A stretch of DNA of 64,000 bases from the NCBI RefSeq assembly GCF_900099965.1, contig NZ_FNDJ01000017.1:1-64000 (forward strand), written 5' to 3'. Below are positions 38,485 through 46,335 of this stretch, piece by piece. The notes beneath the pieces were generated by a model. That model saw nothing but the letters and a program-made list of their open reading frames with translations. It was not told where the DNA came from and did no database searches. Numbering within the stretch: the stretch's first letter is position 1; each line of letters starts with the position of its first letter. A program made the translations under genes and the position numbers. Source of the DNA: Nonomuraea jiangxiensis. GTDB lineage: Bacteria > Actinomycetota > Actinomycetes > Streptosporangiales > Streptosporangiaceae.

Positions 38485-38667
38485 ATGAGCGGCAACGCGG
38501 ACAGGGAGACGATCCTGCGGGAGGTCCTCGACCGATGGCGGGCCGCCGTCGACGGCCACGAACCACAGCGGGTCGCGGCCCTGTTCACCGAGAACGCGAT
38601 CTTCCAGGGGCTGCGCGCCGAGGACGGCCTGGTGGTCTCCAGCGCCCGCCGGAAGCGGAGATCATAA
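38485..38667 (+). pseudogene. 3'-truncated SgcJ/EcaC (SnoaL-like) gene
   Basis: MSGNADRETILREVLDRWRAAVDGHEPQRVAALFTENAIFQGLR matches the N-terminal ~45 residues of SgcJ/EcaC-family NTF2-like proteins (normally ~130 residues). After FQGLR the sequence becomes unrelated and stops at 38667. AAGGAG lies 5-10 bases before ATG 38485, so a short peptide may still be made. It follows the SDR gene, its usual partner, after 33 bp. The missing two thirds are not found nearby. Confidence 0.65.
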
Positions 38668-38762
38668 CCATGGGCTATAGCGACAGGTCTTGGACCGCGT
38701 CGCGGCGGGCACGCGAGCATGGCCGGGACCCCATGACCTCACGATCTGCCTCTGGAGCTCGC

Positions 38763-39293
38763 ATGTCTGATCCCACCCGCGCCGCCCTCCTGCGTGCCGC
38801 CGGCGTCGGCGCGGCGGGGCTGGCCCTCACCGCGATCGGCTCGCCCGCCGCGGCCGCGGCCCGGCCCAAGGAGCACCCCAACGTCACGCTGATCCGCGGT
38901 TACTACGCCGCCTACGCCGACGGCGACCTTGACGCGTTGCGCGAGCGGTTCTTCGCCCCCGACATCCGGTGGACGATTCCCGGGCACCACCCCCTCGCCG
39001 GCACCAAGAGGGGCGTGGAGGAGGTGCTCGCGTTCTTCGCCGAGCTGGGCCGGGCCGGTTTCCGCGCCGATCCGATGGCGCTCGCTCCCGACGGCGACTG
39101 GGTGATCGACCTGCACCGCGGCTGGAGCACCGCGCCCGAGGGGCTGGACATTACCTGGGCGCTGGCCTTCCGCATCCGCTCCAACCGCATCGTGGAGGCG
39201 ATCAACTTCGCGGCCGACCAGCACGCGGCGGACGCCTTCTTCTGGCGCGTCTACAAGCTCGCCAAGATCCCCGACCGCCTCGCCCCGCGCTGA
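38763..39293 (+). CDS. Exported NTF2/SnoaL-like domain protein
   Basis: A protein of about 176 residues. ATG 38763 (MSDPTRAALLRAAGVG) follows GGAG with a 6-base gap; ATG 38733 is an in-frame alternative. The first ~35 residues form a signal-like hydrophobic helix (AALLRAAGVGAAGLALTAIG) with an Ala-rich cleavage region, so it is probably secreted or lipid-facing. The rest is a SnoaL/NTF2 cone: NVTLIRGYYAAYADGDLDALRERFFAPDIRWTIPGHHPLAGTKRGVEEVLAFF...RIRSNRIVEAINFAADQHAADAFF. No catalytic residues can be assigned. It follows the truncated SgcJ-like gene, itself an NTF2 fold. Confidence 0.8.
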   Translation: MSDPTRAALLRAAGVGAAGLALTAIGSPAAAAARPKEHPNVTLIRGYYAAYADGDLDALRERFFAPDIRWTIPGHHPLAGTKRGVEEVLAFFAELGRAGFRADPMALAPDGDWVIDLHRGWSTAPEGLDITWALAFRIRSNRIVEAINFAADQHAADAFFWRVYKLAKIPDRLAPR

Positions 39294-39327
39294 CCCGAGC
39301 GGCACCTGCCCGGGCCGGCGTCGGCGA

Positions 39328-39564
39328 CTATTGAGCGGGCTTGTCGTAGACGCCGATCGACCACGCGCTGGGACGCCGGTCCACCACCTTGGCAAGGCGT
39401 TCCGGTGCCGTGACGATCGTGTCCAGGTCATAGGCGCCGCTGCCGTCCGCGGTTTTCCGGCCGAGCAGGGCGTCGGAAGGGAAGATCCAGATCTCCAGGT
39501 TCTGAGGCTTGCCGAGCCATCCCAGGCCGGCGGACTGCCAGTCGTACTGGACGTTGAGACCGTC
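39328..39564 (-). pseudogene. C-terminal remnant of an unknown gene
   Basis: On the minus strand a ~78-codon frame reads VQYDWQSAGLGWLGKPQNLEI... and ends RRPSAWSIGVYDKPAQ with TAG at 39328-39330. It has protein-like character but no start codon with a ribosome site, and is closed upstream by TGA at 39565-39567. Another frame upstream reads AAEDIAAGLTL and also stops. This looks like the tail of a decayed gene; the family is not recognised. Confidence 0.45.
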
Positions 39565-39703
39565 TCAGGTGCTCACAAGGTCAGGCCGGCGGCGATGTCC
39601 TCGGCGGCTGCCGTGGGCGTCGACCTGCTGCTGGACGGACGGCATCACACCGCCGCCCCTGGCATCCGCGGGTTCCCCCCGCTTTCGACCGTATAACACC
39701 ACC

Positions 39704-39734
39704 TGGTACATCTGTATCGGGTACAGTTGTACCA
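39704..39734. promoter_or_regulatory. Nested palindrome, TetR operator candidate
   Basis: Outer arms TGGTACA (39704-39710) and TGTACCA (39728-39734) enclose inner arms CTGTA (39712-39716) and TACAG (39722-39726) with five central bases. The whole 31-bp dyad ends 30 bp before the TetR gene at 39765. TATAAC at 39692-39697 may be its -10. Confidence 0.62.
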
Positions 39735-39764
39735 GTCGTTAAGTGATCTCGTCCAGGGAGTGGC

Positions 39765-40331
39765 ATGGCCCGTGATCAGCGTCGGCGTGACATCGTCGAG
39801 GCGTTGTTGAGAGTCGCCGGGCAGCGCGGGCTGCACGCCGCCACGATGCGCGCCGTCGCCGCGGAGGCCGGTGTCTCGCTGCACCTCGTGCAGCACTACT
39901 TCGAGACGAAGGAGCAGCTCCTGCTCTCGGCGCTGGAGCACCTGGCCGAGCGCATGGCCGAGCGGGTGAAGGCGCGGCTGGGCCAGGGCGATCCCGGTCC
40001 GCGGGCCACCGTCGAGGCCGTCCTCGCCGAAGCCCTTCCCACCGACGAGGAGAGCCGGGTTTTCCATCTGGTCTACACGTCGTACATGGTCCTGGCGGTC
40101 ACCGACCCGGCCCTGGCCTCCCATCCCCTGCTCGCGGCCCCGACCGCCATGGAGGACTTCATCACCGACCGCCTCCGCGACATGGGGGCGGGTCCTGACG
40201 CCCGCCTGGAGGCGGTCGCCCTGCTCGCCATGTCAGCCGGACTCGGCGCCGCCGTCCTGGCCGGGCAGCGCAGCGCGGAAGACGCGATGACAGCCATGCG
40301 TCACCAGCTCGACCGCCTCGCCACCTGCTGA
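39765..40331 (+). CDS. TetR family transcriptional regulator (BetI-like)
   Basis: A 188-residue TetR repressor. The HTH is DQRRRDIVEALLRVAGQRGLHAATMRAVAAEAGVSLHLVQHYFETKEQLLLSALEHLA; the recognition helix VSLHLVQHYF is of the BetI-like sort. The ligand domain is helical and ends AMRHQLDRLATC. ATG 39765 is preceded by a weak purine stretch (AGGGAGTGGC). A strong nested palindrome in front argues for autoregulation. No divergently transcribed gene exists; a relic lies on the other side, so its former target may have decayed. Confidence 0.9.
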   Translation: MARDQRRRDIVEALLRVAGQRGLHAATMRAVAAEAGVSLHLVQHYFETKEQLLLSALEHLAERMAERVKARLGQGDPGPRATVEAVLAEALPTDEESRVFHLVYTSYMVLAVTDPALASHPLLAAPTAMEDFITDRLRDMGAGPDARLEAVALLAMSAGLGAAVLAGQRSAEDAMTAMRHQLDRLATC

Positions 40332-40392
40332 GGAGCCGCAGGTTCGTCGTACGCCGGCGGGCGGGTGTCGCTATGTCCTCATGAATGGGAAC

Positions 40393-40410
40393 GTTATCGC
40401 AGGCGATAAC
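40393..40410. promoter_or_regulatory. Perfect palindromic operator
   Basis: GTTATCGC-AG-GCGATAAC, 8-bp perfect arms, 20 bp upstream of the HTH regulator start at 40430. It is a likely autoregulatory site. Confidence 0.68.
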
Positions 40411-40429
40411 AAAGCGTTACGATGGCGCC

Positions 40430-41023
40430 ATGGCGTCCGCGGATCTCCTGCTGCACCCGGTCCGTCTGCGCATCGTGCAGGCGTTCCTCGGCGACCGGGC
40501 GCTGACCACCAGCGCGCTGGCCGCGGAGCTCGCCGACGTGGCCCCGGCCACCCTCTACCGGCAGGTGGCCCGGCTGGCCGACGCCGGGGTCCTCCAGGTG
40601 GTCGCGCAGCGACAGGTCCGCGGCGCGGTGGAGCGCACCTACGTGCTGCGGTCCAGCGCGGCGCTGGTCACGCCGGACCAGGTCGCGACCATGAGCGCCG
40701 ACGACATGCGGCAGGCGTTCATGGCGTTCGTGGCCGGGCTGCTCGGCGACGTCGACCGCTACCTGGCCCGCGAGGACCCCGACCCGGTCCGCGACGGGGC
40801 GACGTTCCGGCTGGCCGGGTTGTGGCTCGACGACGCCGAGTTCGCCGCTCTGCTCCGGGAGCTCATGCGGGTGCTGCAACCCGCTGCCGCCAACCCGCCG
40901 CGGCCGGGCCGGAAGCGCCGGATCCTGGCCACCGTCCTGCTCCCCGGCGAGGAGGCCGCCGAGAGCCGGGAGGACCCGGCGGCCACGACCCCCCGTACGA
41001 CCCCGAAGCGGAGGACCCCATGA
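40430..41023 (+). CDS. Winged-helix transcriptional regulator (ArsR/HTH_20-like)
   Basis: A 197-residue regulator starting at ATG 40430 (MASADLLLHPVRLRIVQAFLGDRALTTSALAAELADVAPATLYRQVARLADAGVLQVVAQ). The winged helix is followed by the wing RQVRGAVERTYVLR and a ~100-residue helical domain (MRQAFMAFVAGLLGDVDRYL...DDAEFAALLRELMRVLQ). Its C-terminus is Arg/Thr/Pro-rich. It overlaps the hydrolase gene (ATGA), forming a two-gene unit in which the regulator probably represses both through the palindrome upstream. The inducing molecule may be a substrate of the hydrolase. Confidence 0.87.
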   Translation: MASADLLLHPVRLRIVQAFLGDRALTTSALAAELADVAPATLYRQVARLADAGVLQVVAQRQVRGAVERTYVLRSSAALVTPDQVATMSADDMRQAFMAFVAGLLGDVDRYLAREDPDPVRDGATFRLAGLWLDDAEFAALLRELMRVLQPAAANPPRPGRKRRILATVLLPGEEAAESREDPAATTPRTTPKRRTP

Positions 41024-42327
41024 CGCCGACTGATCCTGCCACCGTGGGCTTGACCGTGCTGGACCTGGCCCGGGCCGGCAGGTTCGCCGAGATCCGCGAC
41101 ATGTTCGCGCCCAACCTGCGTACCATGCTGGCCCCCGAGTCGCTGCAGGCCGCCTGGACCGCCGGGCTGGCCGCGCACGGCCCGGTCACCACGGTCGGCG
41201 CCCCGGTGAGCGAGCGGGCCGGAGCCGGGCCGGACGGCACCCTGGTGCGGATCCCGGTGGCGTTCGCGCAGGGCGAGGCGGCGGTGCTGGTGACGGTCAC
41301 CAACACGGGCCGGCTGGCGGGCATCCAGCTGGCCCCCGCCGAGGCCGCGCAGCCCGCGCCGCCGTGGCAGCCACCCGGCTACGCCGACCCCCGCGCCTTC
41401 ACCGAACAGGACGTTACCGTCAGCGCCGGCGGGCTCGCGGTGCCCGGCACGCTGACCGTGCCCGCCACGCCCGGCCCGCACCCGGCGGTGTTGCTGCTGC
41501 CCGGCTCGGGACCGCTGGACCGTGACTCGACGATCGGCCGCAACAAGCCGTTCAAGGACCTCGCCTGGGGTCTGGCCGGCCAGGGCGTCGTGGTGGCGCG
41601 GTTCGACAAGGTCACCTACGCCCACGGCGGCCAGTTCGCGCGCATCCCCGGCTACACCGTCGACGACGAGTACGTGCACCACTCCGTCGCCGCCCTGCGC
41701 CTGCTCCGCGAGCACGACGCCGTCGACCCTGCACGGGTGTTCGTGCTCGGCCACAGTCTCGGCGGCACCGTCGCCCCACGCGTCGCCGCGGCCGAGCCGG
41801 CCGTGGCCGGGCTGGTGATCCTGGCCGGCGGGGCACAGCCGCTGCACTGGGCCGCTGTCCGCCAGATCCGCTATCTGGCCTCCCTGGACCCCGGCACCGC
41901 CGCCGCGTCCCAGCCGGTCCTCGACGCGATGACCGAGCAGGCGCGGCTGGTGGACAGCCCGGACCTGTCCCCGGCGACCCCGGCCGGCGACCTGCCCTTC
42001 AACGTGCCCGCCCCCTACTGGCTGGCCCTGCGCGACTACGACCCGGCCGCGGCCGCCGCGAAGCTGGGCAAGCCGATGCTGATCCTCCAGGGCGGCCGTG
42101 ACTACCAGGCCACCGTCGCCGACGACCTGTCCCGGTGGCGGGACGGCCTGGCCGGCCGTCCCGACGTGACGATCCGCGTCCACGACGCCGGCAACCATCT
42201 CTTCTTCTCCGGCGCCGGCCCGTCCAAGCCGTCCGAGTACGAGTCCGCCCAGCACGTGGACCCTGCGGTCGTCACGGACATCGCCACCTGGCTGACCACC
42301 GGCATACAGCTGCCCCGCAGCTCCTGA
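41020..42327 (+). CDS. Alpha/beta hydrolase with N-terminal DUF3887-like domain
   Basis: A 435-residue two-domain protein. Residues ~1-110 match the DUF3887/NTF2-like lead of such hydrolases (LDLARAGRFAEIRDMFAPNLRTMLAPESLQAAWTAGLAAHGPV). The hydrolase follows: GTLTVPATPGPHPAVLLLPGSGPLDRD (oxyanion loop), nucleophile FVLGHSLGGTVAPRVAA, the acid in LILQGGRDYQATVAD, and the His in VHDAGNHLFFSG. There is no signal peptide, so it is cytoplasmic. Similar proteins are acyl/peptidyl esterases of unknown substrate. It is translated from an ATG overlapping the regulator stop. A degraded LysR gene follows. Confidence 0.88.
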   Translation: MTPTDPATVGLTVLDLARAGRFAEIRDMFAPNLRTMLAPESLQAAWTAGLAAHGPVTTVGAPVSERAGAGPDGTLVRIPVAFAQGEAAVLVTVTNTGRLAGIQLAPAEAAQPAPPWQPPGYADPRAFTEQDVTVSAGGLAVPGTLTVPATPGPHPAVLLLPGSGPLDRDSTIGRNKPFKDLAWGLAGQGVVVARFDKVTYAHGGQFARIPGYTVDDEYVHHSVAALRLLREHDAVDPARVFVLGHSLGGTVAPRVAAAEPAVAGLVILAGGAQPLHWAAVRQIRYLASLDPGTAAASQPVLDAMTEQARLVDSPDLSPATPAGDLPFNVPAPYWLALRDYDPAAAAAKLGKPMLILQGGRDYQATVADDLSRWRDGLAGRPDVTIRVHDAGNHLFFSGAGPSKPSEYESAQHVDPAVVTDIATWLTTGIQLPRSS

Positions 42328-42384
42328 GCGCCATGCCCACGGTCGGACGCAGTCGTCGTCACCAGGCCGGGGACCGGCCCCGGA

Positions 42385-42766
42385 TTGATGGCGGTGACCT
42401 GGACGGGCTGACCACCGTCGAGCTGACGCAGGAGCCCACGGTCGCGCTGCTGCCGCCCGGCCACCGCTGGCCGCACGGTCCGCGGTGCCGTTCGCCGAGC
42501 TGGCCGGAGAGGCCGCGTACCGGGAGGACCGCCCGGCCCACACCCTGGACCAGATCGTCGAGCTGGTCTCCCTCGGCCGGCTGGTGGTGGCGGTCGGCGC
42601 CGGCGTCACCGAGCGGATCGGCGACACGGTCGTGGCGGTGCCCGTTCCGGATGTCCCGGCTACCCGGCTCGTGCCGGCATGGCCGGACGACGGCGCGAAC
42701 GCGGCCCGTACGCTGTTCGCGCGGGCCGTCGCGACCGACGGCGACGACCTGGAACGAGCGTCCTGA
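42385..42766 (+). pseudogene. LysR regulator relic (effector-binding domain only)
   Basis: DLDGLTTVELTQEPTVALLPPGHR is typical of the hinge strand of LysR effector domains. One base is lost after it (near 42466), and the next frame continues LAARSAVPFAELAGEAA, then HTLDQIVELVSLGRLVVAVG, to a stop at 42766. The whole N-terminal HTH half is missing. It converges with a relic SDR gene, so the pair was probably a divergent or convergent LysR-SDR unit that decayed. Confidence 0.68.
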
Positions 42767-42768
42767 CC

Positions 42769-43414
42769 AAGCCGCGACCGAAGCCTGGCGGCACGTCCTG
42801 GACGAGTCCGAAACCGAGCTGGGTCGCGCCACCGTCGGCCGCCAGTTCGACGCCCGTGATGTAACTGCTCTCCGGCGAGGCGAGGACGAGCGCGGCGGCG
42901 GCCTGCTCCTCGGGCCGGGCCGGCCGGCGCAGCGGGATCGCCGCCGAGTGCTCCACCCGCCACTGGTCACGCGCGACCGCGTCCAGGCCGGACGCCTCCA
43001 GGGCGGCATCCATGGCGGGCGTGTCCGTTCCGCCCGGCGCCAGCGCGTTCACGCGGATGCCGGGCCCGCTCAGCTCGTTGGCCCACGACCGGGCGAACGA
43101 CCGGACAGCCGCCTTGGACGCGGAATACACGCTGAGGCCCGCCTGGCCGCTGGTGGAGGCCATGGACGTGACCAGGACGATCGACGCGCCGTCGTTCAGC
43201 AACGGCAGGGCCTTCCGCACCGTGAACACCGTGCCCTTCACGTTGATACCGAGGATGTTGTCGAGGTGCTCCTCGGTGATGTCCGCCAGCCCGGGGAACT
43301 CCCCGAACCCGATGTTGGCCACCACGACGTCGATCAGCCGGCCGTCCTGCGACACCCTGGCGTACAGCCTGTCCACGTCCTGCGGACCGCGACCTTGCCG
43401 GCCAACTGTCCCAT
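42769..43414 (-). pseudogene. SDR gene with deleted cofactor-binding region
   Basis: The start is preserved: AGGAG, then ATG 43414, MGQLAGKVAV. About 60 residues including the G-x-x-x-G-x-G cofactor loop are missing. The frame shifts, and the body continues DVDRLYARVSQDG...VVVANIGFGEF, then SGQAGLSVYSASKAAVRSFARSWANEL with the Tyr/Lys pair, and ITGVELAADGGATQL. The original stop is lost and the frame runs into the LysR relic. The protein cannot bind NAD(P) and is not expected to work. Confidence 0.7.
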
Positions 43415-43514
43415 CTGAAACTCCTGGTAGTGACCCATCAGTGAACACTCCGAGTCCACCACCGGGACCGCCGGCGACCAATGAGCACTCCGGTATCCGG
43501 CGATACACGGCAGT

Positions 43515-43548
43515 GGGCCCCGGCCGGCGGTGACGCCGGTCGGGGCCC
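43515..43548. terminator. Strong bidirectional terminator hairpin
   Basis: A 15-bp stem (GGGCCCCGGCCGGCG / CGCCGGTCGGGGCCC with one G-T pair) has loop GTGA and is followed on the plus strand by CCTTTGT. It lies 24 bp downstream of the phosphoesterase stop and separates that operon from the SDR relic. Confidence 0.78.
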
Positions 43549-43571
43549 CTTTGTCAGGTGATCAGCCTGGG

Positions 43572-46325
43572 TCAGCCGTCGGTGTCCGACGTCCGGATGT
43601 CGGCGCCAGGCACCTCGTCCGGCGTGTAGATCTTGGATTCACCCGGGTAGGGCTTCTTCCAGTCGTGCGCCTCGTACCAGGAGAAACGGTTCAGCTGCTC
43701 GGGGCTGGCCGAGTCGGGCCTGGCGGTGGGCCCGGTGAACTGCTGCCGCGACTTCCAGGTCTCCCACTTCGCCGCGACGTCCTTCTTGTCGGCGGGGACC
43801 TTCGCCGTCGGCGGGGCCTCGGCCTTCGGGTCCTGCGGCGCCGGGGTGTCGGCACCGCAGGACGGCAGGTTCGCGTTCGACAGACCGAGGGTCAGCGAGG
43901 TGCGGTTCGGCAGGAAGGTGAACGGCGTGTAGTCGGGCTTCTTGGTGAACGCCGCCGCCATCGGGGTGGCGGCGCTGTCCTTCTGGTTCATCGGCTGGAT
44001 CCCGAGGATCTGCTCGATAGTGCGGATCATGGTGATCTGCGTGTAGTAGTGGCTGTCCACGGTGCCGCGCTTGGCCCAGGGGCTGATGATCTGGATCGGC
44101 GCACGGTGGCCGTCGACGTGGTCCTGGCCGGCCTGGGAGTCGTCCTCGACGACGAAGATCGCCGAGTCCTTCCAGTACTCGCTGTGCGAGATGGTGTCGA
44201 CGATCTTGCCGACGGCCAGGTCGTTGTCGGCGACCTGGGCGGCCCCGTTCACCGGGCCACCGGTGTGGTCGCTCGACAGCCAGAACATGTTCAGGTTCGC
44301 CGGCCCGTTGGCCTCGAAGTCACGCTTCCAGATCTGGTACCGGTAGATGTCCGGGACACTGGTGTCGAACTTCGGGAAGCCGTGCACCGACACGTCGTTG
44401 AGGGAAGGGATCGGCGAGGAGGAGTTCAGGGTGTAGGCGGTGTCCTGGCCGGTCGACTCCATCTTCTTGGTGTCGCAGTACAGGTTCTGCCACGTCGCGC
44501 CGGCCGGCTTGGTCAGGAACTGGTGGAACTCGCCGAAGTTCCGCACGGACTGGCCCGCCGCCTGCGCACCGGTCCAGATGAAGCCGGTCCGCTGGTGGCC
44601 GAGCGCGTCGTCCTCGGTGTCGTAGCTGCGCAGGTACTCACCGGCGCTGGATTCGGTGTACTCCGGGTTGTCGGCCTGCATGAGCCAGTTGTGGCCCTCG
44701 GCGGAGTTGGTACCGACGTCGTACGTGTTGTCGTACAGCCCGAACTGGCGCGCCAGCGCGTGCTGGTTCGGCGTCACGTTCTCCCCGTACTGGGCCAGCG
44801 ACGGGTCGCCGTTGCCTTCCGGCATGTCACCGAAGACCTGGTCGTAGGTCCGGTTCTCCTTGACGATCAGGAAGACGTGCTTGATCGTCGACGGGTCGCC
44901 GAGGCGCTTCGGGACCGGCTCGGCCTTCTGCTTGTTGCCCTGGGCCACCTTGACGTCGTTCTTGCCCCAGCCGTTCTGCTCGAAGACGGTGGAGGTGTAC
45001 TTCGCGATCTGCTTGTCGTCCGGCAGCGTGAACCGCTGCAGGCTGGAGGTCGTGTCGTGGGTGCCGTGCCCGGCGGCGGTGGTGGGGCGGCGGGCGTCGA
45101 TGCCACGGGTGTTGGAGACCAGCACCTGGTCGCCGACGGTGGTGATCTCCGCGGGGAAGTAATCCGTGGGGAGCAGGCCGACGTAGCTGACCGGCTCCTG
45201 CGCGGTCGTGTACCGGTAGACGGCGACCGCGTTGGCGCGGCCGAGCGTCACCAGCAGGTGGCCGTCGTCGGTGAGCGTCACCGCGTTGGGCTCGTAGCCC
45301 ACCGAGGCCTGCGGCCACGGCTGGGTGGCGATGGTCTGGACGACCTTGTCGCTGGCCGTGTCGATGACCGACACGTCGTTGGTGGCGGTGTCGGTGACGA
45401 ACAGCGCGCCGTTCTTGGCGTACAGGGCCGTCGGGTGCAGGCCGACGTCGATGCTCGTGCCGGCGGCGGCCGGGTTGGCCAGGTCGATGACGCTGACCGT
45501 GCCGGTGGTGGTGGCGCCGGTGACCGGGTCCGCGGGCACCTGGGTGCCGTAGGAGTTGATCGTCGTGTCGCCGGGCCGCGCCGGGCGGCCGCCCTCGTTG
45601 CTGACGTAGAGCTTGGTCCCGACGATGAGCATGTCGCGCGGGGCGTTGCCCACGTTCCAGCTCTGCTGGATGGCGCCGGTCGCCGCGTCGATGGCGACCA
45701 CCCGGTTCTGGCCGTTGACGGCGGAGTACACGGTCTTGCCGTCGGCGGTGAACACCGCCTCGCCCACCAGGGCGCGCTTCGAACCCTGCGCGGCGATGGT
45801 GATGAACGTCGGGTTGGACAGGCTGCCGTCCGGGTTCACGGTGAACTTGCGGTAGCCGTCGGCCTGGCCGAGCCACAGCTGCGTACCGTCCGGCGAGTAC
45901 GTGGGGCCTTCCTGGCCCACGTCGTTGCCGCTGATGCGCAGGTCCGCCGTCGCGCTGTTGCCGACGAGCTGCTGCACCTTCCAGCTCTTCAGGTCGATGA
46001 TGGCCAGCGCCATCCCGCCGTCGGTGATCGAGGCCGCGACGTGGGTGCCGTCCGGGCTGACCGAGGACGACATGATCTTGCCGGGGTTGATGACGAGGCG
46101 CTCGCCGATCGGGTCGAGGTACTGGTCGCCGGATACGACCAGGCCCTTCTCGGTGAGCTGGCCGACCTGGTCGGTGCCGAACACATCGGTGGAGGCGTAG
46201 GCGATGCCGCCGCCCGCGACCACGAGAGTCGCGGTGGCCGCCGCCAGGAGGCGAACCCGGCGGCCGGTGATTCCGTCGAAGAGCCCGGTACGGGCCTTCG
46301 TGACGCGTTGACGCGTGACTTGCAC
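43572..46325 (-). CDS. YncE-like beta-propeller / phosphoesterase (alkaline phosphatase superfamily) protein
   Basis: A 917-residue exported two-domain protein. GTG 46325 with AAGGAAC upstream starts a basic N-terminus followed by one membrane or signal helix (VRLLAAATATLVVAGGGIAYA). Residues ~60-450 are a WD40/YncE-type seven-bladed propeller with repeated SPDGT, TADGKTVY, NAPRDMLIVG, VTDTATNDVSVID and VTLTDDGHLLVT strands. Then comes a phosphoesterase domain: KHVFLIVKENRTYDQVFGDMP (metal-binding start of the alkaline-phosphatase/phospholipase C superfamily), GHNWLMQADNPEYTE, AIFVVEDDSQAGQDHVDGHRAP and ISPWAKRGTVDS. It probably acts outside the cell on phosphoester or phospholipid substrates. 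It is the last gene of the ABC operon. Confidence 0.88.
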   Translation of the reverse strand: MQVTRQRVTKARTGLFDGITGRRVRLLAAATATLVVAGGGIAYASTDVFGTDQVGQLTEKGLVVSGDQYLDPIGERLVINPGKIMSSSVSPDGTHVAASITDGGMALAIIDLKSWKVQQLVGNSATADLRISGNDVGQEGPTYSPDGTQLWLGQADGYRKFTVNPDGSLSNPTFITIAAQGSKRALVGEAVFTADGKTVYSAVNGQNRVVAIDAATGAIQQSWNVGNAPRDMLIVGTKLYVSNEGGRPARPGDTTINSYGTQVPADPVTGATTTGTVSVIDLANPAAAGTSIDVGLHPTALYAKNGALFVTDTATNDVSVIDTASDKVVQTIATQPWPQASVGYEPNAVTLTDDGHLLVTLGRANAVAVYRYTTAQEPVSYVGLLPTDYFPAEITTVGDQVLVSNTRGIDARRPTTAAGHGTHDTTSSLQRFTLPDDKQIAKYTSTVFEQNGWGKNDVKVAQGNKQKAEPVPKRLGDPSTIKHVFLIVKENRTYDQVFGDMPEGNGDPSLAQYGENVTPNQHALARQFGLYDNTYDVGTNSAEGHNWLMQADNPEYTESSAGEYLRSYDTEDDALGHQRTGFIWTGAQAAGQSVRNFGEFHQFLTKPAGATWQNLYCDTKKMESTGQDTAYTLNSSSPIPSLNDVSVHGFPKFDTSVPDIYRYQIWKRDFEANGPANLNMFWLSSDHTGGPVNGAAQVADNDLAVGKIVDTISHSEYWKDSAIFVVEDDSQAGQDHVDGHRAPIQIISPWAKRGTVDSHYYTQITMIRTIEQILGIQPMNQKDSAATPMAAAFTKKPDYTPFTFLPNRTSLTLGLSNANLPSCGADTPAPQDPKAEAPPTAKVPADKKDVAAKWETWKSRQQFTGPTARPDSASPEQLNRFSWYEAHDWKKPYPGESKIYTPDEVPGADIRTSDTDG

Positions 46326-46335
46326 GTTCTGTTCC

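Noticed and set aside
39331..39742. Plus-strand frames before the TetR gene
   Set aside because: They oppose a remnant with protein-like character on the minus strand and have no ribosome sites.
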